Assembly: GCF_025857195.1 (NCBI RefSeq)
Contig: NZ_CP109787.1
Coordinates: 3,661,001-3,725,000 of the forward strand
DNA length: 64,000 nt
Source: Leisingera thetidis
Lineage (GTDB): Bacteria; Pseudomonadota; Alphaproteobacteria; Rhodobacterales; Rhodobacteraceae
Direction: 5' to 3'
The notes beneath the pieces are model-generated. The model did no database searches and was not told where the DNA came from. It saw only the letters and a list, made by a program, of their open reading frames with translations. Position numbers and translations under genes: made by a program. Positions 55,140 through 63,081 of the stretch are shown here, one piece after another; position 1 is the stretch's first letter; each line of letters opens with the position of its first letter.

Positions 55140-56116
55140 TGGAAATTGTCTGCCCGGCCGGCACGCCCGCCGCACTGCGGGCCGCAGTCAAGGCCGGGGC
55201 GCATACAGTCTACTGCGGCTTCAACGACGAAACCAACGCCCGCAACTTTCCCGGGCTCAACTTCGACCGAGAAGAAATGCGCATGGGCGTGGCCTTTGCC
55301 CACACCCATGGCGCCAAGGTCCTGGTGGCGATAAACACCTTCCCCCGCGCGGGCGATCAATCGATCTGGCACCGCGCCATTGACGATGCCAGGCACTCCG
55401 GCGCCGATGCAATCATCCTGGCGGATCCCGGCCTGCTGGCCTATGCCGCGCGCGCGCACCCGGACCTGCGCCTGCATCTGTCGGTGCAGGCCGCGGCCGC
55501 CAATGCCGACATCATCAACTTCTATGCCGGCACTTTCGGCGTCAAACGCGTTGTGCTGCCGCGTGTCCTGTCGGTGCCGGAAATCGCTGCCATCAATGCC
55601 GAAACCGAGGTGGAAACCGAAGTCTTTGTCTTTGGCGGGCTGTGCGTAATGGCTGAGGGGCGCTGTTCGCTGTCCTCTTATGCCACCGGTCTGTCCCCCA
55701 ACATGAACGGCGTCTGCTCGCCGGCCAGCCATGTGGAATACCGCGACGACAACGGGGCGCTGGATGCCCAGCTGGGCGGATATACGATCCACCGCGTGGC
55801 CAAGGATGAACCGGCCCCCTACCCGACCCTTTGCAAAGGCTGCTTTTCCGCCGGCAGCCAGACCGGCCACCTGTTCGAAGACCCGGTCAGCCTGAATGCC
55901 GAGCAATTGATCCCGCAGCTGCAAAAGGCCGGGGTCACGGCGCTGAAGATCGAAGGGCGCCAGCGCTCGAAATCCTATGTGGCGCAAGTCGTGCGCAACT
56001 TCCGCACCGCCGTTGACGCGCTGGAGGCTGGCCGGCCGCTGCCGCAGGGCATGCTGACGCGGCTGTCCGAGGGGCAGGCCATGACCACGGGCGCCTACAA
56101 GAAAACCTGGAGATAA
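55133..56116 (+). CDS. ubiU: UbiU, U32-family Fe-S protein of anaerobic ubiquinone hydroxylation
   Basis: A 327-residue peptidase-U32-family protein. Four Cys (171, 178, 195 and 234) match, with a constant offset of two, the 4Fe-4S ligands known from E. coli UbiU (169, 176, 193, 232). It forms a complex with UbiV that hydroxylates the quinone ring without O2, using prephenate as oxygen source in E. coli. The start is the ATG at 55133, overlapping ubiT; a second ATG is two codons later. Confidence 0.95.
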   Translation: MVMEIVCPAGTPAALRAAVKAGAHTVYCGFNDETNARNFPGLNFDREEMRMGVAFAHTHGAKVLVAINTFPRAGDQSIWHRAIDDARHSGADAIILADPGLLAYAARAHPDLRLHLSVQAAAANADIINFYAGTFGVKRVVLPRVLSVPEIAAINAETEVETEVFVFGGLCVMAEGRCSLSSYATGLSPNMNGVCSPASHVEYRDDNGALDAQLGGYTIHRVAKDEPAPYPTLCKGCFSAGSQTGHLFEDPVSLNAEQLIPQLQKAGVTALKIEGRQRSKSYVAQVVRNFRTAVDALEAGRPLPQGMLTRLSEGQAMTTGAYKKTWR

Positions 56117-56120
56117 CAGC

Positions 56121-57026
56121 ATGGAACTGACTGTCGGACCGAACCAATTTTTCTGGCCGGCCGAGAAATGGAGCGCGTTCTACCGCGATCTCGCCGAGGC
56201 CCCCGTCGACCGTGTTGTTCTGGGCGAGCTTGTGTGCTCCAAACGCCTGCCGTTCTATCAGGACTGCATCCCGGAGGCGCTGGCAGCCCTGACTGAGGCA
56301 GGCAAGGAGGCGGTGCTGACCAGTCTCGCGCTTGTCACCCTCAACCGCGAGCGCAAGCTGACCGCGGATCTGGCCGCTATGGGCGTGACGGTTGAAGTCA
56401 ACGACCTGACGGCCCTGGCGCATCTGCCCAAGGGCCTGGGGTTTCATGTTGGTCCGCTGGTCAATGTCTATAACGAAGGCACATTGGCGTGGCTGGCCTC
56501 TTTGGGCGCCAAGCGCATCTGCCTGCCGCCGGAATTGCCGCTCGCCTCGGTTGAGACGCTGGCCCGCGCGGGGGCTGGTCTGGGTGTTGCCATCGAAGTC
56601 TGGGGCCATGGGCGGCTGCCGCTGGCAATTTCGGGGCGCTGCTACCACGCGCGCCTGCACAAGCGGACCAAGGACAACTGCCAGTTTGCCTGCGAGGATG
56701 ATTCGGACGGGCTGGAGGTGCGGACACTGGACGGCCAGCCCTTCATGGCGATGAACGGGGTGCAGACCCTGTCAGACAGCTATGCCTGCGCCGATTACCA
56801 AATCGAGGCCCTTGCCGCGGCGGGCGTCGCGGCCCTGCGCCTGTCGCCGCAATCACAGGGTTTTTTCCGCCTCTGCCAAACTTACCGCGAGCGGTTGAAC
56901 GGCACTTCGCCCGCTGGCACCATCGCCAGCGAAGTGCTGCGCAGGCTGCCAGGAACCCGTCTGAGTGACGGGTTTCTGACAGGGCCGAGCGGTGTATCTT
57001 GGTCTGCAGCTCCAGCCATTCCATGA
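56121..57026 (+). CDS. ubiV: UbiV, U32-family Fe-S protein, partner of UbiU
   Basis: A 301-residue U32-family protein. Its Cys39, 174, 187 and 191 correspond in spacing to the cluster ligands of E. coli UbiV (39, 180, 193, 197). The 39-position Cys is in GELVCSKR and the others in ISGRCYHARLHKRTKDNCQF. It starts 4 bases after ubiU, and its stop overlaps the nnrS ATG (ATGA). Confidence 0.95.
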   Translation: MELTVGPNQFFWPAEKWSAFYRDLAEAPVDRVVLGELVCSKRLPFYQDCIPEALAALTEAGKEAVLTSLALVTLNRERKLTADLAAMGVTVEVNDLTALAHLPKGLGFHVGPLVNVYNEGTLAWLASLGAKRICLPPELPLASVETLARAGAGLGVAIEVWGHGRLPLAISGRCYHARLHKRTKDNCQFACEDDSDGLEVRTLDGQPFMAMNGVQTLSDSYACADYQIEALAAAGVAALRLSPQSQGFFRLCQTYRERLNGTSPAGTIASEVLRRLPGTRLSDGFLTGPSGVSWSAAPAIP

Positions 57027-58231
57027 TCCCGTTCCGCAACTTCGGCACGTTCTGGGCTGCCCCGTACCGCCCATTGTTCTTCGCAGCATTCCTATGGGCC
57101 ATTCTATCCATAGCCTGGTGGCCACTGGGCGTGCGGTTCGGGCTGCCTGCCCCGGAGCTGGCGCCGGCCGTTGCGTGGCATGTTCATGAGTTGATTTTCG
57201 GGTTTGGCGCCGCTGCAATTGGCGGCTACTTGCTGACAGCGCTTCCCGCCTGGACGGCGCGGCCTTCTCTGTGCGGCGCGGGGTTAAAAGCCTTGGTGCT
57301 GATCTGGTTTCTGGCCCGGATCGTCACGGCAAAAGCTATGACACTGCCGTTTGCGGTGCCTCTTGCCCTCAACGCGGCCTACTTCCTGGGACTGGCCTGG
57401 TTCATTTGCCATCAGGCCGTCACTTCCGGCGCTTACCGGAAATTGGGTTTCGGGGTTGCGGTTTTGGCTTTGGGTGTGGGCGAAGCTCTGTTCCTGAGCG
57501 AAGCCGCTGGAGGACGGACTTGGTATGCTCCCGACATTATCCAAGCCGTCCTGGCCGGGCTCGTCCTGATGCTGGCGAGCACCGGTGCGCGGATAATCCC
57601 CGCGTTTACCCGCAATTGGCTCGCCCAGACGGGCTACGCCGGGCCGCCGGTCGCAGAGCGCGCCCGGTTGAGGAATACAGCCAGTGGATTGCTGGCGCTC
57701 GTTTTCGCGTTAAAACTTGCCAACTATGCCGACGCAGCTCATGCCGCACTGATCGCAGCGGCAATGGCATTGCTCTGCACCATGCAGGGGTGGAGAACCA
57801 AGGCAGTTCTTTCCAACCCGCTGCTGGTGGCGCTGCATCTGGCATATCTCTGGCTGCCGGTAGGGGCTCTGATCCTGGGTGCCACGGGACTTGGCTTTGT
57901 CCGCTATCCGATGGCTGATGCCCTTCACTCTATCACCATCGGCGCGATGTCCGGGCTGATCTTGGCCATCGCCGGACGGGCCGCCTGTCGTTCTGAAAAC
58001 GGCATCATGCGCGCCGGCACCGGGTTCATGGCCGGAACCCTGGCGGTTTGGATCACGACCTGCCTGCGTCTGGCCGGTCCGCTCATTCCGGCTTATTCGG
58101 ATGGTATCCTGACAGCCGCTGCACTGCTTTGGTGCGCCGGGTGGCTGGTCTTTACCGCAGCGTTTTTGCCTGCGCTTTCCGGCCCGGTCCGCCGCCCGGT
58201 TCTGAGCGGGCGGAAGGCCAAGTTTCAATGA
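57023..58231 (+). CDS. nnrS: NnrS family haem-copper membrane protein
   Basis: A 402-residue protein with about 12 membrane helices. It opens MIPFRNFGTFWAAPYRPLFF and has AVAWHVHELIFGFGAAAIGG, the NnrS signature with conserved histidines, plus THSITIGAMSGLIL-like HSITIGAMSGLI later. NnrS proteins bind haem and copper and protect against nitrosative stress; in Rhodobacter relatives they are linked to denitrification. The start is the ATG at 57023 overlapping the ubiV stop. Its place here ties anaerobic quinone synthesis to nitrogen-oxide metabolism. Confidence 0.92.
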   Translation: MIPFRNFGTFWAAPYRPLFFAAFLWAILSIAWWPLGVRFGLPAPELAPAVAWHVHELIFGFGAAAIGGYLLTALPAWTARPSLCGAGLKALVLIWFLARIVTAKAMTLPFAVPLALNAAYFLGLAWFICHQAVTSGAYRKLGFGVAVLALGVGEALFLSEAAGGRTWYAPDIIQAVLAGLVLMLASTGARIIPAFTRNWLAQTGYAGPPVAERARLRNTASGLLALVFALKLANYADAAHAALIAAAMALLCTMQGWRTKAVLSNPLLVALHLAYLWLPVGALILGATGLGFVRYPMADALHSITIGAMSGLILAIAGRAACRSENGIMRAGTGFMAGTLAVWITTCLRLAGPLIPAYSDGILTAAALLWCAGWLVFTAAFLPALSGPVRRPVLSGRKAKFQ

Positions 58232-58259
58232 TCACGATTTAGGAGGAAAGGGGCACACG

Positions 58260-58790
58260 ATGAAAATTGCCTATGTCACATCGGCCAAGCGGGGCAGATC
58301 GGACAGCTTGCTGGCTGAACTTGCCGAGGATCTGCGGGCTGAGGGTCGGCGTCTGACCGGCATCGTCAAGGATCAAAGCTATGCGGGCCATTATGCCAAC
58401 GGCTGCGACATGAAAATCCGCGTGCTGCCTGCAGGGCCGGTAATCAGGATCACACAGAACCTGGGCCAAGGATCTGATGCCTGCCGGCTGGATCCCGCGG
58501 CTATCACTGAAGCCGCCGCGCGGGCCGAAGCCAACTTAATGGGCGATACCGATCTGTTCATCCTGAACAAATTCGGCCCGGAAGAATGCTCAGGACGCGG
58601 TTTTTACACATTGATCGCCACTGCAATGGAGGCCGGCATTCCGGTCCTTTTGGGCGTAAGCACTACCTGCGAAGCAGCATTTGCAACATTCTCAGGCGGG
58701 CTGGCAGAGGCACTTCCTGACGATCCTGCCGAGCTTCGGAACTGGTGCGCGAAGGTGATCCCGGACCGGAAGACACACACACCGGCTTGA
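58260..58790 (+). CDS. DUF2478 domain protein, probable nucleotide-binding
   Basis: A 176-residue protein of the DUF2478 family. It has an N-terminal strand MKIAYVTSAKRGRSDSLLAE with a loop in place of a full P-loop, then DTDLFILNKFGPEECSGRGF and a final CEAAFATFSGG, resembling NTP-binding proteins next to molybdenum and denitrification genes. Function is not established. AGGAGG lies upstream of the ATG at 58260, 28 bases after nnrS. It probably belongs to the same anaerobic operon. Confidence 0.8.
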   Translation: MKIAYVTSAKRGRSDSLLAELAEDLRAEGRRLTGIVKDQSYAGHYANGCDMKIRVLPAGPVIRITQNLGQGSDACRLDPAAITEAAARAEANLMGDTDLFILNKFGPEECSGRGFYTLIATAMEAGIPVLLGVSTTCEAAFATFSGGLAEALPDDPAELRNWCAKVIPDRKTHTPA

Positions 58791-58867
58791 CACATAATCA
58801 GCAAGTCCGGCGTCGGGCCAATCTGTTTGACATGCTCATCGTTCCGGAGCCGGCATACACGCAGGCC

Positions 58868-59422
58868 TCAGGCGTTCAAGGCCAAAGCACGCCCATCATC
58901 TTCCCCGGCCAGCGCCCGTGCGCAGTGGCTTTCGGCCTGTTTGATCATGACATTGACCAGCGCCCTGGAAACCTCCATCTCCTCGGCAATCTTCTTTTGA
59001 GGCACATCTGCCAGCCTGTGGCGAAGAAAGACCTCGCGCTTGCGCTCAGACAGGCCCGACAGAGCCCTCGCCACCGCGGCCAACTCCTGCTTGCGCTCGA
59101 GATGGGTGAGCCCGCAAAGCGGCGTCGTGCCGGCACTGGCAATCTGGTCTTCCCCATCAAAGGCGGTGGCGATTTCCTTGGCATGTTTGCGCAGGTAGTC
59201 GATGGAGGCATTGCGGACCATGCGCGACACATAGCAGCCCGGGTTTTCCGGCTGGTGCCGCGGCGGGCAGGTCAGGCATTTAACCGCAGTGTTTTGCAGA
59301 ATGTCTTCGGCGGCATCGGGGCGCCCCACGATTCTGAGGGCCTCGCACAGATGCAGTTTGCGGCGCGAGATCAACTCACGGATGAGCACCTCGCACACCG
59401 GCAGCGGTGAGTGGTTCGGCAT
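58868..59422 (-). CDS. ECF RNA polymerase sigma factor, FecI-like
   Basis: A 184-residue sigma-70-family protein. Region 2 is at about 12-80 (ALRIVGRPDAAEDILQNTAV, CYVSRMVRNASIDYLRKHAK) and region 4 at about 112-165 (LSGLSERKREVFLRHRLADV then PQKKIAEEMEVSRALVNVMI). FecI-like factors switch on iron-uptake genes when released by a FecR-type antisigma protein. No fecR gene is adjacent, but siderophore-type genes follow on the same strand beyond a 212-base gap, so control of iron acquisition is likely. Confidence 0.88.
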   Translation of the reverse strand: MPNHSPLPVCEVLIRELISRRKLHLCEALRIVGRPDAAEDILQNTAVKCLTCPPRHQPENPGCYVSRMVRNASIDYLRKHAKEIATAFDGEDQIASAGTTPLCGLTHLERKQELAAVARALSGLSERKREVFLRHRLADVPQKKIAEEMEVSRALVNVMIKQAESHCARALAGEDDGRALALNA

Positions 59423-59634
59423 GTTTTTTCCAACGGCAATCAGCCGGCGGAAGACACCGGCATTGAATGGATTTGAAGGGGGGACTGCCTAAGGCAAAAT
59501 CTGCCATTGGTTGCCCCTCCTTTATGCCGGACCGTCCTGATCAGGTCAAATGCAACTTGGTTAAGATGCACCTGACATGGCTGAGTCCTGCTGCCTGCAG
59601 GCGGCAGGTGGCCGCGCTACTGCGCAGACCGTCA

Positions 59635-60936
59635 TCACTCCGCAGCCGTAAGCATCCCGGGATCTTCGCCGTGCGGAGCCAGCAGTCCGGCGGCGATCTC
59701 ATCCGCCCGGACCGGTAGGACGGACAGCAGCGTGTCGCTCAACCCGTGGGTGTCCTCGCAATAGCCTTGCAGAAAGATCCGCGGCCGGAACCCGGGCACG
59801 GTGCCGATCCGGTAGCTGCGGTCAGTTTCCGTCCCTTCCAGATAGCCCTTGAGGCCCGCCAGCAGCGTCTCTCCGACGCGCCGCTGGTAGCCGGTCGCGA
59901 GGATGACCAGATCATACGTCCGGGCAGTCCCTGCCCCGCCTTGCACAGGGGACAGGGACAGTCCGACCTGACTGCCACGGGCTTCTGCCGCCGCGACCCG
60001 GGTGCCGCGCATCAGACCATAGGCATCGCCTCCGGTCACGTCCTGTTCATAGAACAGCCCGTAGATCTGCGAGATCAAATCCCCGTCAACGACCGAGTAG
60101 TTGGTGTTGGCATATTCCGCCAGCAAGGCGCGGCGCTGCTCGCGGGGCTGATCAAAGACAAAGGACGTGAAGCTGGCGTCAAAGATCTCGTTGACGAACG
60201 GGGTGTCATCCGCAGGTTTCAGGGCGTGGCTGCGGAAGATGAAATCCACCTGCGGCCGGGCCGGATCATTGGCCAGGTCCCAGAAGATCTCCGCCCCGCT
60301 CTGCCCCGATCCGATCACCGCAATTTTCAGCGGACGGTCGGAAGCGGCCAGGCGCGGCTTTACGGTGCTCAGGTAGGCAGAGCTGTGAATGATCGCCGGA
60401 TGATCCTTGAGCCCCGCAAACACCTCCGGCACCACCGGTTTGCCGCCGACGGCCAGAACCAGGTCGCTGGTACGGCGCCGGACCTGTTCACCCTTGCTGT
60501 TTTCCGAGATCACATCCAGCTGACTGATGCAGCCCTCTGCGCCCGCAACCGGTTCGACGCCAACGACCCGCTGGTCGTACTGGCAGCTGTCCTGCATCTG
60601 CATTGCAGCCCAGGTGAAGTAATCATTGAACTCCCGGCGGCTGGGATAGAAGGTCTTGCGGTTGATGAACCGTTCCATCCGGCCCTTGGCGTGCAGGTAG
60701 CTGAGAAAGGAATACGGGCTGGCCGGATTGCGCAATGTCACCAAATCCTTGATGAAGGAAACCTGCATGTCGGAATTGTCCAGCAGCATGTCCGGATGCC
60801 AGGCAAAGCTTGGTCTGGCCTCGAGGAAGACAGCCTGCAGCGGTGCCTTGCGCTCTTGCAGGGCGATGGCCAGGGCCAGGTTGGACGGGCCAAAGCCCAC
60901 GCCGATCACATCATGGCGCGACAGTTGTTCACTCAT
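59635..60936 (-). CDS. L-lysine N6-/L-ornithine N5-monooxygenase (siderophore biosynthesis)
   Basis: A 433-residue flavin monooxygenase of the IucD/PvdA family. The FAD-binding N-terminus is DVIGVGFGPSNLALAIALQE (about 9-28); then PDMLLDNSDMQVSFIKDLVT, NADPH-binding IAVIGSGQSGAEIFWDLAND (about 209-228) and the late LVILATGYQRRVGE. It hydroxylates the side-chain amine of lysine or ornithine for hydroxamate siderophores. Lysine or ornithine cannot be told apart here. The start is the ATG at 60936, whose codon shares a base with the stop of the acyltransferase before it (TGATG). Confidence 0.92.
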   Translation of the reverse strand: MSEQLSRHDVIGVGFGPSNLALAIALQERKAPLQAVFLEARPSFAWHPDMLLDNSDMQVSFIKDLVTLRNPASPYSFLSYLHAKGRMERFINRKTFYPSRREFNDYFTWAAMQMQDSCQYDQRVVGVEPVAGAEGCISQLDVISENSKGEQVRRRTSDLVLAVGGKPVVPEVFAGLKDHPAIIHSSAYLSTVKPRLAASDRPLKIAVIGSGQSGAEIFWDLANDPARPQVDFIFRSHALKPADDTPFVNEIFDASFTSFVFDQPREQRRALLAEYANTNYSVVDGDLISQIYGLFYEQDVTGGDAYGLMRGTRVAAAEARGSQVGLSLSPVQGGAGTARTYDLVILATGYQRRVGETLLAGLKGYLEGTETDRSYRIGTVPGFRPRIFLQGYCEDTHGLSDTLLSVLPVRADEIAAGLLAPHGEDPGMLTAAE

Positions 60937-62006
60937 CAGGATTCTCCGGATTGCAGAAAGGCAGAAAGGGACAGTTGCAGCGGGCGGCCGGGATCAGCAG
61001 GTTCCGGTCTGGACCACAGACGCGCCTTGAAGAAATAGTCGCGTTCCAGCCGCACCAGCACCGCGCGCTTGTGGGCAAAGTCGAATTCCTTGACCCTGGC
61101 AAAGCCCGAGCGGGTGAGGTTGCGCAGTTGCTGAGTGTGGCTGGCGGCGGGTTCCCCCACCAATGCCTGGGTGCGCGGCTCGGCCAGAAACATGTAGTGC
61201 ATCAGCGAGGGCAGCCAGGTGGTGATGTAGTCCGCGCCGCGCGCGGTTTCATCCCCTACCAGAACATGCCAGCCCCGGTCCCAGGCGCCGGCGCCATAGT
61301 GGGCGCCAATACGGTTTTCACGCGCCCAGTAGAGCTCGAAATAACAGAACGGGCGGCCGTTCAGGCAGCCCAGAACCGGCATCATATGCGGGTCGGATGC
61401 CATCCGCGCGAGATATGTCCGATGGTAGTCGCGCGTGCCGGATTCCTCAAAGAAGGCGGCCACACGCTCGTCGTTCATCCACTGATGAAACAGGTCCAGA
61501 TCCGTTTCCTGGTCCAGTGCGCGCAGGGAAAAGACTTGGTCCAACCAGGGAATATACCGGTGATACAAAGTGCCGACGGCTTTGACCGGGCGCAGCGGGT
61601 GCGGGCCGTGCGGGCCGGACACCATGCTCTGCGGGAAGCTGTCACGGCCCTGCGGCAGCCACAGGTCGGGCAATTGCCACAGCAGTTCCGGAAACACCCC
61701 CAGCCATTCGCCGTCCAGAACCTGTGCCGCGCCACGCGCCAGAAGGTCCGGCTCCAGCGCCTGCCAGTGCTGCCGGTTCAGCATTACCAGCACTTCTTCG
61801 GCGGCCCAATTGCTCAGCGCTTCGCAAGCGGCCAGCACGCTGGGAACATCCGCCCTCCCTTGCGGCGGCTGCAATTCCAGCCGCCCGCCGCCCAAGTCTG
61901 TTACGGCCAGTTCCTGCGGCTGGCCGCTGGCATAGACGGTCACTCTGTTGCCGTTCCGGCGCGCCCAGCAGGGCAGCTCTGCAGTTGCGGTTGTATCCAG
62001 TGACAC
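60936..62006 (-). CDS. GNAT acyltransferase, IucB-like N-hydroxylysine/ornithine acetylase
   Basis: A 356-residue protein with an N-terminal extension and a C-terminal GNAT domain of siderophore acyltransferases (about 185-345). It has SLRALDQETDLDLFHQWMND, FFEESGTRDYHRTYLARMAS, PFCYFELYWARENRIGAHY and GDETARGADYITTWLPSLMH. It would acylate the hydroxylamine made by the next enzyme. The start is a GTG at 62006 behind GGAGGG; the ORF remains open upstream. A terminator separates it from the esterase gene, so this pair has its own promoter. Confidence 0.88.
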   Translation of the reverse strand: MSLDTTATAELPCWARRNGNRVTVYASGQPQELAVTDLGGGRLELQPPQGRADVPSVLAACEALSNWAAEEVLVMLNRQHWQALEPDLLARGAAQVLDGEWLGVFPELLWQLPDLWLPQGRDSFPQSMVSGPHGPHPLRPVKAVGTLYHRYIPWLDQVFSLRALDQETDLDLFHQWMNDERVAAFFEESGTRDYHRTYLARMASDPHMMPVLGCLNGRPFCYFELYWARENRIGAHYGAGAWDRGWHVLVGDETARGADYITTWLPSLMHYMFLAEPRTQALVGEPAASHTQQLRNLTRSGFARVKEFDFAHKRAVLVRLERDYFFKARLWSRPEPADPGRPLQLSLSAFLQSGES

Positions 62007-62151
62007 GCGGTCCCTCCATTCAATGCGGCGCGCGGTTTCTTGCGCCGGGTCTGTTGAAGGGAACGAAGCTGCGGCCCGGAAATTTACAAAAAAGATCAGG
62101 AATTCCGATTTTTTTGCCGTGATCGGGTCTATCGGGACGGCACAGCAAAAA

Positions 62152-62182
62152 GCCCGGCCCGCCGGAATGGCGGGGGCCGGGG
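62152..62182 (-). terminator. Terminator after the esterase gene
   Basis: A GC-rich hairpin (CCGCC / GGCGG continuing into GGCC/GGCC pairs) is followed on the reverse strand by CTTTTTGCTG. It separates the MetC-like/esterase unit from the acyltransferase/monooxygenase unit. Confidence 0.8.
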
Positions 62183-62211
62183 TCACGCAGGCTGCGGCCG
62201 GGTTCACGCTG

Positions 62212-63081
62212 TCAGCTAAGCGCAAAAACCTTCTGAATGGCGCGGTTTACCGCAACTGGCAGCACAGACATGTGATTTTCGCCGGCATAGGTCTCGTACT
62301 CGGCGGCCACACCCGGCAAGTCCGCCAGATCCGCCGCCATCTGCTCTGCTGCTGCAATCGTGCGGGTCTTGGCCTTCTCCGCCAGCCGTGCCGGAGCATC
62401 CGCTGCTCCCTCCTGAAACGGCGCCAGGCGGTCGCCTTCCCATTCGCCTGCAGAGAGATGCACGTACAGGCGGCAGGCGCCGGGATCGAACCGCTGCTGA
62501 TGTGCCAGCAAAAAGCTGTCCTCCCAGGTGATTGCCGGGCTGGCCGCAATCCAGTGGCTGAAAGCATCAGGCCGGCGGAACATCAGCCACAGCGCAAACA
62601 GCCCGCCAAAGGAATGCCCGAACAAGCCCTGGCGGTGCGGATCCAGCTGAACTTTTTCCGCCACAAACGGACGGGCCTGATCAAGCAGGAAACGCGCCAT
62701 TTCCGCGCCGCCTCCGGTGCGCACCTCATCGCCGCCGTCCCAGAACGGCGGATAGCTTTGCCCCGGCGGCGGGCCAAGGTCCCAGCTGCGGCGGAATGGA
62801 TCATAGGCGTCACCGGTTGGATAACCCACTGCGACCAGCACGCCCCATCCGACATTTGTGCCCGAGGGGTAGCAGGCCTGCGCGCGCATCGCGTCGATCG
62901 CGGTGCCGACCACCGCGTTTCCGTCTGTCATGTACAGCACCGGCCAGCCCCCGGCAGGCGGCTCGCCCGGCGGCACCCACAGGAAGATCCGGCGGATCGC
63001 GCCAGTTTCTGTATCCGCTAGGTCATACCAGCGGGCTCCGGTCCAGGTATCCCCCTCGGCAACGGGTTTGCTTTCAGTCAC
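62212..63081 (-). CDS. Alpha/beta hydrolase, Fes/IroE-type siderophore esterase
   Basis: A 289-residue esterase resembling enterochelin esterases. It has GAIRRIFLWVPPGEPPAGGW, then PVLYMTDGNAVVGTA, the nucleophile elbow GLFGHSFGGLFALWLM (Ser in GHSFGG) and a C-terminal ENHMSVLPVAV with the catalytic His. It probably hydrolyses ester-linked siderophores to release iron; hydroxamate siderophores are the local context. The start is a GTG at 63081 that overlaps the preceding PLP-enzyme stop by 4 bases. No export signal, so it is cytoplasmic. Confidence 0.85.
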   Translation of the reverse strand: MTESKPVAEGDTWTGARWYDLADTETGAIRRIFLWVPPGEPPAGGWPVLYMTDGNAVVGTAIDAMRAQACYPSGTNVGWGVLVAVGYPTGDAYDPFRRSWDLGPPPGQSYPPFWDGGDEVRTGGGAEMARFLLDQARPFVAEKVQLDPHRQGLFGHSFGGLFALWLMFRRPDAFSHWIAASPAITWEDSFLLAHQQRFDPGACRLYVHLSAGEWEGDRLAPFQEGAADAPARLAEKAKTRTIAAAEQMAADLADLPGVAAEYETYAGENHMSVLPVAVNRAIQKVFALS

